Shown here: one piece after another, positions 1 to 6,961 of the stretch
Layout of the letters: each line of letters starts with the position of its first letter
How positions within the stretch are numbered: position 1 is the first letter of the stretch
Source of the DNA: JAAYQA01 sp964510345
Lineage (GTDB): Bacteria; Bacillota; Clostridia; Tissierellales; Peptoniphilaceae
Assembly (NCBI GenBank): GCA_964510345.1
Contig: CAZEBB010000030.1
Coordinates: forward strand, 1-25,457
Length of the DNA stretch: 25,457 nt
Direction of reading: 5' to 3'
Position numbers and translations under genes: made by a program
The notes under the pieces: model-generated
The model's input: the letters and a program-made list of their open reading frames with translations, nothing else
Database searches by the model: none
What the model was told of the DNA's origin: nothing

Positions 1-2167
1 GGATCGGCAGGAATGGAACCGGCAGGTTCATCAGGATGGACACTAAGACGACCAGGATCTCTCCGATATTACACGAAAGCAGGAAGAAGACGAACTTCTT
101 GATATTCGAGTAAATGATACGGCCTTCTTTGACAGCGGCGACGATGGATGCGAAGTTGTCGTCCGTGAGGATGACATCGGCGGTGTTCTTGGCGACGTCG
201 GTTCCCGTGATTCCCATGGAGATTCCGATGTCGGCGCGCTTGATGGCCAGTGCGTCGTTGACGCCGTCTCCGGTCATCGCGGCGATCTCGCCGTTTTGTT
301 TGAGCGCGGTGACGATGGCGACCTTATGCTCCGGGCTGACCCGCGCATAGACGCGTTTTTCTTTCACGAGCTCTCGCATTTGCGCTTCGTCCAGTCCGTT
401 GAGGTCTTTTCCCATGATGGATTGTTCTTCGTGATCTGCCATGCCGAGTTGCTGTGCGATGGCAAATGCAGTGTCCTTATAGTCTCCGGTGATCATGACA
501 GGGACGATCCCTGCGTCTTTACAAAGCGCGATCGCCTCTTTGGCCTCTTCACGCGGCGGGTCGATCATGCCGGTGAGTCCGATAAAGGTCATGTCGAATT
601 CGATCTCTTCCGGATGCGGTTTTTCCGGTACGCTGTCAAATTCTTTGAGCGCATACGCCAACACGCGAAGAGCCGATCTGGCAAATTTGCTGTTGTACTC
701 CAGCACTTCGTTGCGAAGGTCGTCCGTCAGTTCGACGCGCTCGCCGTTTCTGAGAATGTACTTACAGAGGCCGAGTACGATATCCGGTGCGCCTTTGGTG
801 AAGGAGACGACTTTGTTGTCTAAAAATCCGGTGTGGAATGTGCTCATCATCTTGCGGTCGGAGTCAAACGGCAGCTCCTGTACGCGCGGATACTGCGCCT
901 GATGCTTGTCCGGGTCGATCCCTTTTTTGCCGGCCAGTGTGATGAGTGCGCCTTCGGTCGGGTCTCCAATGACTTTAAACAGCCCGTCTCGGTCTTCGAT
1001 TTTGGCGTCGTTGGTAAGAGCGGCGACAGAGAGCAGCGTATAAAGCCCCGGTGTCTTCTGATCGTCGATGTCTTGCCCGTTTTGCTGAATCGCACCGTTG
1101 GGTGCGTATCCGGTACCGGTGACATCCAGTTCCTGACCGTCGATGTAGATCTTCGTAACGGTCATTTCATTTTGTGTGAGCGTACCCGTCTTGTCGGAGC
1201 AGATGACGGTGGTGGTGCCCAGCGTTTCTACCGCGAGGAGCTTTTTGACGATCGCATTGCGCTCCGCCATACGGCCCATGCCGAGGGACAGAACGACGGT
1301 AACGATCGCCGGGAGTCCTTCCGGAATGGCGGCGACCGCCAGAGCGATTGCGGTCATGAACATTTCGAGTAAGCTGTTGCCGTAGAAGAGTCCCACTGCA
1401 AATACGATGGCACAGACGACGAGGACGATGAGTCCCAGCATCTTGCCGAGTTCCGCGAGTTTCTTCTGCAGCGGCGTCATCTCCTCTTCATACGAGGAGA
1501 GCGTGGTGGCGATCTTTCCGATCTCGGTGTGCTCACCGGTTTCTACGGCGATCCCCGAACCTCGTCCGTAGGAGACGATGGTGGATGTATACGCCATGTT
1601 TTCGCGGTCGCCGAGCTCCTGAGAGTCGTCGTAGCGAATGGATGCGTCTTTCTCGACCGGGACGGATTCACCGGTGAGCGAGGATTCGTCGATCTTGAGG
1701 TTGGAGCTTTCGATCAGGCGCAAGTCCGCGGGGACGATGTCGCCCGTCTCTAAGATGACGATATCGCCGGGGACGATTTGCGATGAAGGTAAGATGACGA
1801 TCTTGCCTTCCCGTTTGACTTTCGCCTCGGGTGACGCCATCTTCTTGAGGGCTTCCAACGCCTTTTCGGCTTTGCCCTCCTGATACAAGCCCAGCAGCGC
1901 ATTGACGACGACGATGGCTAAGATGATCAGTGCATCGGCGACTTCTCCGACAAACATGGAGATGACAGCCGCCCCGATCAGGATCAGGATCAGTACGTCC
2001 TTAAACTGATCGATCAGCTTGGCTGCGAATGATTTTTTCTCTTCTTCCTTGAGCTCATTCGGGCCAATGTCCTCAAGTTTCTTTGCCGCTTCTGCCGCCG
2101 TGAGACCTTGGGCAGAAGAGGAAAGCTCTTGAAGGATCTCTTCTTCCGATTTTTGGTACCAGAGCAT
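1..2167 (-). CDS. Cation-transporting P-type ATPase (P2A/SERCA-like), probable Mn2+ or Ca2+ exporter; 3' end outside the window
   Basis: This is an integral membrane pump that would use ATP to move a divalent cation out of the cytoplasm. About 722 codons are visible and the reading frame is still open at the left edge, so roughly the last 150-180 residues (the C-terminal helices) are missing. Reading from the ATG at 2167, the N-terminal cation-ATPase domain comes first. It is followed by the actuator TGES motif (residues about 165-168), the PEGLP motif of the M4 ion site (about 282-286), the phosphorylated Asp of DKTGT (D325) and a TGDGVNDA hinge. PEGLP with this layout fits the Ca2+/Mn2+ P2A subgroup. 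An AAGGAGG ribosome binding site precedes the start. The gene lies behind a yybP-ykoY-type leader, so Mn2+ is the likelier physiological substrate; known examples of this arrangement include Lactococcus YoaB and pneumococcal MgtA. The M5/M6 ion ligands that would help decide are off the edge. Confidence 0.93.
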   Translation of the reverse strand, partial: MLWYQKSEEEILQELSSSAQGLTAAEAAKKLEDIGPNELKEEEKKSFAAKLIDQFKDVLILILIGAAVISMFVGEVADALIILAIVVVNALLGLYQEGKAEKALEALKKMASPEAKVKREGKIVILPSSQIVPGDIVILETGDIVPADLRLIESSNLKIDESSLTGESVPVEKDASIRYDDSQELGDRENMAYTSTIVSYGRGSGIAVETGEHTEIGKIATTLSSYEEEMTPLQKKLAELGKMLGLIVLVVCAIVFAVGLFYGNSLLEMFMTAIALAVAAIPEGLPAIVTVVLSLGMGRMAERNAIVKKLLAVETLGTTTVICSDKTGTLTQNEMTVTKIYIDGQELDVTGTGYAPNGAIQQNGQDIDDQKTPGLYTLLSVAALTNDAKIEDRDGLFKVIGDPTEGALITLAGKKGIDPDKHQAQYPRVQELPFDSDRKMMSTFHTGFLDNKVVSFTKGAPDIVLGLCKYILRNGERVELTDDLRNEVLEYNSKFARSALRVLAYALKEFDSVPEKPHPEEIEFDMTFIGLTGMIDPPREEAKEAIALCKDAGIVPVMITGDYKDTAFAIAQQLGMADHEEQSIMGKDLNGLDEAQMRELVKEKRVYARVSPEHKVAIVTALKQNGEIAAMTGDGVNDALAIKRADIGISMGITGTDVAKNTADVILTDDNFASIVAAVKEGRIIYSNIKKFVFFLLSCNIGEILVVLVSILMNLPVPFLPI

Positions 2168-2184
2168 TCTTTTCCTCCTTGGGG

Positions 2185-2231
2185 AAATAATAAAAGACCT
2201 TTGTTACGCAACGAAGGCCTAACAAAGGTCT
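2185..2231 (-). terminator. Riboswitch-controlled intrinsic terminator in the ATPase leader
   Basis: On the minus strand two perfect 12-nt arms (AGACCTTTGTTA, 2231-2220, and its complement, 2206-2195) enclose a 13-nt loop and are followed by TTTATTATTT. The 5' arm overlaps the 3' side of the riboswitch P1 helix, so the two structures exclude each other. The ATPase ribosome binding site follows directly. Confidence 0.85.
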
Positions 2232-2312
2232 CGCTACCTTAGAATGGCTAAGTGCGCAGCCGGGCCATGCCGGGTTGACGACTGCACTTTATAAGCTACT
2301 CCCCTTTTGTTA
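2220..2312 (-). promoter_or_regulatory. yybP-ykoY (Mn2+-sensing) riboswitch aptamer
   Basis: On the minus strand the ATPase leader opens with ACAAAAGGGGAGTAGC (2310-2295) and closes with GGTAGCGAGACCTTTGT (ending near 2222). These are the two conserved halves of the yybP-ykoY class, and a GC-rich hairpin lies between them. The outer ACAAAAGG can pair with CCTTTGT to form P1. That pairing uses the same bases as the 5' arm of the adjacent terminator, so ligand binding should favour antitermination and switch the ATPase on. The family assignment comes from recalled consensus and was not checked with a covariance model. Confidence 0.85.
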
Positions 2313-2319
2313 TATTATC

Positions 2320-2348
2320 ATTATACAGCACTCCGAAAATCCGTACAA
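2320..2348 (-). promoter_or_regulatory. Sigma-A-type promoter of the ATPase/riboswitch transcript
   Basis: On the minus strand there is a -35 TTGTAC (2348-2343), a 17-nt spacer and a perfect -10 TATAAT (2325-2320), placed just upstream of the riboswitch 5' end. It diverges from the promoter of the carboxypeptidase operon. Confidence 0.8.
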
Positions 2349-2378
2349 GCCGTAGGCATTCCGATGCCCCGCCGTAAA

Positions 2379-2407
2379 TTGTAAGGAAAAGCGGCATTTG
2401 CTATAAT
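2379..2407 (+). promoter_or_regulatory. Sigma-A-type promoter of the carboxypeptidase-to-htrA operon
   Basis: There is a -35 TTGTAA (2379-2384), a 17-nt spacer and a perfect -10 TATAAT (2402-2407). The predicted transcript starts near 2414, upstream of a GAAAGAGG ribosome binding site. No terminator is evident before 8354, so this promoter may serve about ten genes. Confidence 0.8.
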
Positions 2408-2480
2408 AGAAGGATACTTTTACTTACGTTATTTTAGAAAGAGGCCAAAGCTGAAACATCTATCTGATGATTCCAAACAA

Positions 2481-3470
2481 TTGTCGACAAAAAGGCGCGT
2501 TCCCGTGTGGCGTTTGGGTTGGGGGCTCTTATTGACGGCTCTCGTACTGGGTGTCACCATCGCCGTGCAATCGAAGGATCGCATTCTCGAGGCACCCGTA
2601 GAGGCACCGGTTGCCGTGGAGGCGCTCGAGGAACCACAAAAGAATCAAAGCCGATGGCGCGTGGACCCTGTCGCCGCTCGGCGCGTCAAGAGCCAACACG
2701 TGCTCATTTATGACGTGGAAGCCGACGCCGTGGTCTATGAAAAGGGGAGCAAGAAGTTTGCCTACCCCGCATCTCTCACAAAGATCATGACCCAATTGGT
2801 CGCAATTGAATATCTGGATGAGAAGAAAGCCCAAAAACCTACGCAGATCTCCCAAGACATCTATCACCGCATGATCGAAGAAGGCGCCTCCATCTCCGGC
2901 TTTTTGCCCGGAGAGACGATCACGATCGAGGACTTACTCTATGCCAATATGTTGGCGTCCGGCGGGGACGCCGCGGAGCAGCTGGCGGTCGACATCGCAG
3001 GTTCCGTACCGGGTTTTGTGGCGAGGATGAACCGAAGGGCGGAAGAACTGGGCATGCACAGTACGCACTTCGTGAACCCGACTGGGCTGCACGACGTCAA
3101 CCACTGGATGAGCGTCAGTGACACGCTGACATTGCTTTTAGAGGCGATGAAGCATCCCAAGTTCGTGGAGGTTATGACGACGAAAGCGTATCAGTCGACC
3201 ATGAGCCCCGATTTTCCGGAAGGGCTGATCATACAGTCTACGGTTTTGAAAGACTTTAAGAATCAAGCACTCAGTTTTCGGGTGTTGGGAGGAAAGACCG
3301 GATTCACGGAAGAAGCAGGCCTTTGCCTGTTTACTTATGCGGAAAAGGCCGGATCCACTTTTTTTGTGATTACGATGAAAGCCCCTTATCAGGAAACGCG
3401 CACACAAGATGCACTGGACCATATCGCCCTGTTGAACGGGCTGGAGCCGGTACCTTTGGAAGGACGATAA
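2481..3470 (+). CDS. D-alanyl-D-alanine carboxypeptidase, DacA/PBP5-like (peptidase S11)
   Basis: This enzyme trims the terminal D-Ala from peptidoglycan pentapeptides outside the membrane. Counting from the TTG at 2481, the penicillin-binding motifs are S98-L-T-K101, S160-G-G (in place of the usual S-x-N) and K272-T-G. The N-terminus is basic and followed by one hydrophobic segment (about residues 9-29) that could be a signal peptide or anchor. At 329 residues it is shorter than typical DacA proteins and seems to lack the C-terminal beta domain and amphipathic anchor. The start is uncertain. No ribosome binding site stands before the TTG, while a GAAAGAGG (2437-2444) sits 6 nt upstream of an in-frame CTG at 2451 that would add ten residues. 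It is the first gene of the operon and lies 1 nt from walJ. Family assignment is firm; the exact physiological role is not. Confidence 0.92.
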   Translation: MSTKRRVPVWRLGWGLLLTALVLGVTIAVQSKDRILEAPVEAPVAVEALEEPQKNQSRWRVDPVAARRVKSQHVLIYDVEADAVVYEKGSKKFAYPASLTKIMTQLVAIEYLDEKKAQKPTQISQDIYHRMIEEGASISGFLPGETITIEDLLYANMLASGGDAAEQLAVDIAGSVPGFVARMNRRAEELGMHSTHFVNPTGLHDVNHWMSVSDTLTLLLEAMKHPKFVEVMTTKAYQSTMSPDFPEGLIIQSTVLKDFKNQALSFRVLGGKTGFTEEAGLCLFTYAEKAGSTFFVITMKAPYQETRTQDALDHIALLNGLEPVPLEGR

Positions 3471-3471
3471 A

Positions 3472-4263
3472 ATGCTGAATTTTTGTTCCCTGGCCAGCGG
3501 GAGCTCCGGAAACTGTCTCTTTGTGGAGACCGACCGAACGAGAGTTCTCGTCGACGCCGGGTACAGCGGCAAACAAATTGAACAATTGCTCAAGACGATC
3601 GACGTGGAAGCGTCGAGCATCAACTACATCTTCGTGACCCACGAGCACTTGGATCACGTGAAGGGCGTCGGCGTGCTCGCGAGGCGCTACCGTATCCCGG
3701 TGGTCGCCAACTACCCCACCTGGGAGGGGATGAAAAAGTGTATCGGCCCACTGCCGGCGGATTTGCAGCTGGTGTTTGACACGGGGTCGGACTTCACGCT
3801 GCGCGATATCGACATCCACGCGCTCAGGATCTTTCACGACAGCAAAGACCCGACGGGCTTCGTGTTTCACTATGGGGAAAAGAAGCTCAGCATCGTGACC
3901 GACACGGGCTATGTGAGCGAAGAGATGAAAGAGAAAATCAAGCACTCCGACCTCCTCTTTTTAGAAGCGAATCACGACCCGGTCATGCTGGAGAAGGGAC
4001 CGTATCCCTTTCATTTAAAGCAGAGAATCTTGGGAGCCAAAGGTCATCTGTCCAACGAAGATGCGGGCTTTGTGCTGCCGGAGGTGCTGAAGGGAAAAGG
4101 GGAAACCGTGTTTTTGGGGCACTTAAGCCACGAGAACAATGTCCCTCTGCTCGCCATGGATACCGTGTCCGGCATTTTACGGGATCATGGGATGGACCCC
4201 GAAAAAGATATCAAAATGTCACCGGCAAAGCGCTACGCGCATAGCGGACTGGTGAGGCTCTAA
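3472..4263 (+). CDS. walJ: Metallo-beta-lactamase-fold hydrolase, WalJ/YycJ (VicX) family
   Basis: This is a cytoplasmic metallo-beta-lactamase-fold protein of 263 residues. In Bacillus and Streptococcus the family is encoded beside the WalRK cell-wall two-component system and is linked to cell-wall and division homeostasis. The metal-binding motif T-H57-E-H59-L-D61-H62 is intact. The N-terminal FCSLASGSSGN segment and the NHDPVMLEKGPYP and KGHLSNEDAG segments are typical of YycJ. Its ATG is preceded by GGAAGGA, which lies inside the end of the carboxypeptidase gene, and its stop overlaps the rlmH start by 1 nt. The walJ-rlmH order with htrA nearby matches the classic wal/yyc neighbourhood, but walR and walK are absent from this window. 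The biochemical substrate of the family remains uncertain. Confidence 0.93.
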   Translation: MLNFCSLASGSSGNCLFVETDRTRVLVDAGYSGKQIEQLLKTIDVEASSINYIFVTHEHLDHVKGVGVLARRYRIPVVANYPTWEGMKKCIGPLPADLQLVFDTGSDFTLRDIDIHALRIFHDSKDPTGFVFHYGEKKLSIVTDTGYVSEEMKEKIKHSDLLFLEANHDPVMLEKGPYPFHLKQRILGAKGHLSNEDAGFVLPEVLKGKGETVFLGHLSHENNVPLLAMDTVSGILRDHGMDPEKDIKMSPAKRYAHSGLVRL

Positions 4264-4733
4264 TGCAGACGGGCTTGTACGCGATCGGAAAACTGAAAGA
4301 AAAGCACTGGCGTGACGCCTGTGACGAATACGCAAAAAGGCTGCCGAAAAGCTTTGAATTTCGCGAGTTCAAAGAGGAAAAGCTGCCGCAAAACCCCTCA
4401 GAGGCAGAGATTAGGATCGCGTTAGAAAAAGAGGCGGCCGTCGTATTGGAAAAACTTCCGCAACCCTGCACACTGGTCCTTTTGACAAAAGAGGGTAAAA
4501 CGTACGACAGCGAGGCGTTCGCTGTGCAACTCGCGCGATGGAAAAGCGCCGGCCAACCCGTGGTGTTTTTTATCGGGAGCTCGTACGGCATCGGCGAGGC
4601 ACTTCGAAAAGAGGCGCAACAGACGCTGTCATTTTCTCAATTTACATTTCCCCATCAACTGATGCGGGTGATCTTTTTTGAACAACTCTACCGGGCGGAG
4701 AGCATTCTGGCCGGCACCAAATACCACAAATAA
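4263..4733 (+). CDS. rlmH: 23S rRNA (pseudouridine1915-N3)-methyltransferase RlmH
   Basis: RlmH is a small SPOUT-class methyltransferase that methylates pseudouridine 1915 in helix 69 of 23S rRNA, using S-adenosylmethionine on the assembled ribosome. The 156-residue length is exactly that of the family. The C-terminal knot region is clear, with VVFFIGSSYGIG (the cofactor loop, where many homologues have IGGAYG) and the terminal MRVIFFEQLYRA...YHK block. The N-terminal GKLKEKHW and EYAKRLP segments are also typical. The ATG overlaps the last base of walJ's stop codon, so translation is probably coupled. The GSS in place of GGA is the only notable deviation from the usual motif. Confidence 0.96.
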   Translation: MQTGLYAIGKLKEKHWRDACDEYAKRLPKSFEFREFKEEKLPQNPSEAEIRIALEKEAAVVLEKLPQPCTLVLLTKEGKTYDSEAFAVQLARWKSAGQPVVFFIGSSYGIGEALRKEAQQTLSFSQFTFPHQLMRVIFFEQLYRAESILAGTKYHK

Positions 4734-4743
4734 GGAGATAACC

Positions 4744-5187
4744 ATGGAATCAAAACTCTTTGGCAACACCCTCGTCATCCGCGCAGATCGCGGAGAAGAA
4801 TTGATCGAAAGCGTAAAAAAAGCCTGTGTCGAACACCAAGTAAAAATCGGCGTCGTCACGGGGATCGGTGCATGTGACCACGCCGTCGTCGGCGCCTACA
4901 ACACGCTGACGAAAGAATACCTCAAACACGAGTACGAGGGCGAGATGGAGATCCTCAGCTTCACGGGCAATGTCTCGCAAATGGACGGCGACTATTACGG
5001 CCATTATCACGTCGTCATCGGGCGCGACGACGGAAGTTGCATCGGCGGCCACGCGAACGAGATCATCATCAGCGGTACCTCTGAGATCTTCGTACAGTTG
5101 GTCGATGGAACACTGGAACGCTCGTATGATGACCGCGTCGGCCTCAATACCCTCGACTTCGTGAAACCGGAGAACCCGAAGGCTTAA
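4744..5187 (+). CDS. PPC (DUF296) domain protein
   Basis: This is a 147-residue single-domain protein of the PPC/DUF296 family, found in bacteria, archaea and as part of plant AT-hook proteins. Prokaryotic members are small trimeric proteins, sometimes suggested to bind DNA, with no settled function. Recognisable elements are the GVVTGIGACDHAVVGAY strand-turn, the HYHVVIGRDDGSCIGGH core with clustered histidines (a possible metal or ligand site) and the EIFVQLVDG C-terminal strand. I chose the ATG at 4744 because TAAGGAG (4733-4739) lies directly upstream. The open frame extends back to 4678, but that stretch lies inside rlmH and lacks a ribosome binding site. The stop overlaps the next start by 1 nt, so it is part of the same operon. 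Confidence 0.9.
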   Translation: MESKLFGNTLVIRADRGEELIESVKKACVEHQVKIGVVTGIGACDHAVVGAYNTLTKEYLKHEYEGEMEILSFTGNVSQMDGDYYGHYHVVIGRDDGSCIGGHANEIIISGTSEIFVQLVDGTLERSYDDRVGLNTLDFVKPENPKA

Positions 5188-6008
5188 TGGGTCCCGAACT
5201 CAGTCAAATCGAGCGCGCCATCATAAAGAAGTACCGAAAGGTGCTATGGAGTCCTTTTGTGCGCGCCATTCGCGAATACGAGTTGATCCGCCCGGGCGAC
5301 ACGATCGCCGTGGCGATCTCCGGGGGGAAGGACAGTCTGCTGTTAGCAAAACTCATGCAGGAGCTGTACCGAAACGGGGAGCGCAACTTTACACTGGAAT
5401 TTCTCGCGATGGACCCGGGCTACACGAAAGAACATCGGAACAATCTGGAGCATAATCTTCAGGTGCTCGGCATCCCGTGTCATATCTATGATGCGGACAT
5501 CTTCGCCGTCTCCGACCATATCGCGGGCGAGTACCCCTGCTATATGTGCGCGCGCATGCGAAGGGGTTTCCTGTACGCCCATGCGCAAAAACTCGGGTGC
5601 AATAAACTGGCACTCGGGCATCACTTTGACGACGTGATCGAAACGATCCTGCTCAATGTCTTCTATGCCGGAAAATATAATACGATGATGCCGAAGCTGC
5701 GCGCCAAGAACTTTGACAATATGGAACTGATCCGCCCGCTGAGTTATGTCAGAGAGGCGGACATCCTGAAATTTACCAACTACGCCGAAATCTACCCGCT
5801 GGACTGTGCCTGTACCGTCACTGCCAAGCGAAAGGGCAACCAGCGCTATATGATCAAAGCCCTACTGGCCAGGCTGAAAGAAGATATTCCGAATGTCGAG
5901 ATGTCGATCTACCGGAGTGCGCAAAACATCAGCCTTGACCAGATTATCGGGTACACCACAAAGGGAGAGCGATACTCCTTTTTGGACCACTACGAGGACA
6001 CCCAATGA
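5187..6008 (+). CDS. TtcA-like Fe-S tRNA 2-thiocytidine synthetase family protein (PP-loop ATPase)
   Basis: This cytoplasmic N-type ATP pyrophosphatase probably adenylates and thiolates a tRNA base; TtcA makes 2-thiocytidine at position 32. The PP-loop S45-G-G-K-D-S50 is intact. Four cysteines, C118-x-x-C121 and C207-x-C209, lie where TtcA-type enzymes hold a [4Fe-4S] cluster, and GHHFDDVIET is the family's second signature. Length (273 aa) fits. It begins with an ATG overlapping the stop of the PPC gene and ends with an ATGA overlap into the first small membrane protein. The Cys spacing in the second pair (C-x-C) and the absence of TilS C-terminal domains argue against a lysidine synthetase. 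The exact tRNA target cannot be read from the sequence. Confidence 0.88.
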   Translation: MGPELSQIERAIIKKYRKVLWSPFVRAIREYELIRPGDTIAVAISGGKDSLLLAKLMQELYRNGERNFTLEFLAMDPGYTKEHRNNLEHNLQVLGIPCHIYDADIFAVSDHIAGEYPCYMCARMRRGFLYAHAQKLGCNKLALGHHFDDVIETILLNVFYAGKYNTMMPKLRAKNFDNMELIRPLSYVREADILKFTNYAEIYPLDCACTVTAKRKGNQRYMIKALLARLKEDIPNVEMSIYRSAQNISLDQIIGYTTKGERYSFLDHYEDTQ

Positions 6009-6205
6009 ACCGAGAAATCTTCTCTTTTTTCATGCTGTTTGCTGAGCCCATCCTCCTGCCGTTGGCGGGTGGATGGTATATCGCATCGCTGATCGACAAA
6101 AAGAATCGAGAGAAAAAACAAAAAATCGCGTGGAGTTTGCTGATCTTCACCATCGTGCAAGCCATCGCCGTCGTAGTGATCACGATGGCCATGTCGGGGA
6201 GGTAG
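6005..6205 (+). CDS. Small two-helix membrane protein, unknown (first of four)
   Basis: I do not recognise this 66-residue protein. It has two hydrophobic segments (about residues 8-29 and 42-62) separated by a strongly basic loop, DKKNREKKQK. By the positive-inside rule the loop is cytoplasmic and both termini face out, making a helical hairpin. The ATG overlaps the stop of the TtcA-like gene, with GAGGA a few bases upstream, so it is translated with the operon. It shares an E-P pair before helix 1 and a D-K after it with the third small protein (6469-6675), a hint of common origin that is too weak to be certain. No catalytic motif is visible. Confidence 0.75.
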   Translation: MNREIFSFFMLFAEPILLPLAGGWYIASLIDKKNREKKQKIAWSLLIFTIVQAIAVVVITMAMSGR

Positions 6206-6209
6206 GCCG

Positions 6210-6464
6210 ATGTTTTCTAAATGGTTAGACCAGTTCTTTGTCTTCTGGCCGGACTGGGTCATCCCCGCAATCGGCATCTTTCTCGGGGCCATTGTGCTCC
6301 TGTCTTTTGTGCTGTTTTTTATCAGCGAAGTGAAAAAGCGAACCGCGAAAAAGAAGAAGTTCTTCACCGATGCCGCCCTGTTCTTGTTGCTCCTCGGACT
6401 GTACGCGGTATTTTATATCGTGAAGCTCCTGTTTGCGCAGGAGCTGAGCTTGAGGATATGGTGA
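6210..6464 (+). CDS. Small two-helix membrane protein, unknown (second of four)
   Basis: This 84-residue protein has an aromatic N-terminus (FSKWLDQFFVFWPDW), a long hydrophobic segment (about residues 17-38), a basic loop SEVKKRTAKKKK and a second hydrophobic segment (about 54-74). A GGGGAGG (6196-6202) stands 7 nt before the ATG and lies within the end of the preceding gene, so the four small genes form one translational train. The predicted topology is the same hairpin, with the basic loop inside, as in its neighbours. I know of no family for it. Confidence 0.75.
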   Translation: MFSKWLDQFFVFWPDWVIPAIGIFLGAIVLLSFVLFFISEVKKRTAKKKKFFTDAALFLLLLGLYAVFYIVKLLFAQELSLRIW

Positions 6465-6468
6465 CCCT

Positions 6469-6675
6469 ATGCTGAAACAAATACTCGGATACATTTACAG
6501 TTATGTGGACTTTATTGAACCCTTTGTGTTAGTCTTCGCCGCCATCCTCTACCTGATTCATTTCTTCTTCTTGGACAAGAGGACCAAAGCGCCACTCATC
6601 GCGTTTGGCACGGCCTTGGTCGCCATGTCATTGGCGTTGACCGTTGCTATCATCGGCAACCGGTTTTTGATGTAG
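6469..6675 (+). CDS. Small two-helix membrane protein, unknown (third of four)
   Basis: This 68-residue protein has two hydrophobic segments (about residues 15-35 and 43-63) joined by a short basic turn, LDKRTKA. The N-terminus is rich in tyrosine and isoleucine. It starts 4 nt after the previous stop; the upstream GAGGA is only a modest ribosome binding site, so coupling to the upstream gene is likely. Like the first small protein, it has an E-P before helix 1 and D-K at its cytoplasmic end. Function is unknown. The spacing and topology shared with its neighbours suggest the four products act together. Confidence 0.72.
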   Translation: MLKQILGYIYSYVDFIEPFVLVFAAILYLIHFFFLDKRTKAPLIAFGTALVAMSLALTVAIIGNRFLM

Positions 6676-6684
6676 GAGGCCCAC

Positions 6685-6909
6685 ATGAATATCGATATGG
6701 CCTTAAGCGATCTGCTCTTTTATTTCGGCGTCGGATTTTTGTTACTGGGATTTATTTTCGGCATGATCGCCGCCTTTCAACGCGACAATATCAGAAAAAA
6801 GAAATTGTATTTACGAGGATTTTGGATTTTTCTATTCGTAGGACTCCTATTGCTCCTTCGCGATACAAAACTCGCCTATCTCGATGCATTTGCACGAAGA
6901 CTGTTATAG
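6685..6909 (+). CDS. Small two-helix membrane protein, unknown (fourth of four)
   Basis: This 74-residue protein has a glycine- and phenylalanine-rich first hydrophobic segment (about residues 11-31), a basic loop QRDNIRKKKLYLR and a second hydrophobic segment (about 45-60). It ends in a short polar tail with arginines. An AGGAGG (6674-6679) overlaps the preceding stop codon and lies 5 nt from the ATG, a strong start signal. About 50 nt separate it from htrA, which carries its own AGGAGGG. It is the last member of the quartet and the closest to the membrane protease; a link between them is only inferred from position. Confidence 0.74.
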   Translation: MNIDMALSDLLFYFGVGFLLLGFIFGMIAAFQRDNIRKKKLYLRGFWIFLFVGLLLLLRDTKLAYLDAFARRLL

Positions 6910-6961
6910 ATTCATATTTTGACCATAATTTTGCGTTACTCTCATATCAGGAGGGATCGAT

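Noticed and set aside
114..1883. Several plus-strand open frames across the left 2 kb (for example 296-823 and 833-1372)
   Set aside because: They are antisense to the P-type ATPase, which has all catalytic motifs, and they resemble no protein family.
4678..4743. Upstream extension of the PPC-domain protein
   Set aside because: The extra 22 codons lie within rlmH in another frame and have no ribosome binding site; TAAGGAG marks the ATG at 4744.
6919..6947. Possible internal promoter before htrA (TTGACC, 17 nt, TCATAT)
   Set aside because: The -10 is poor and the start of transcription would fall within the ribosome binding site.
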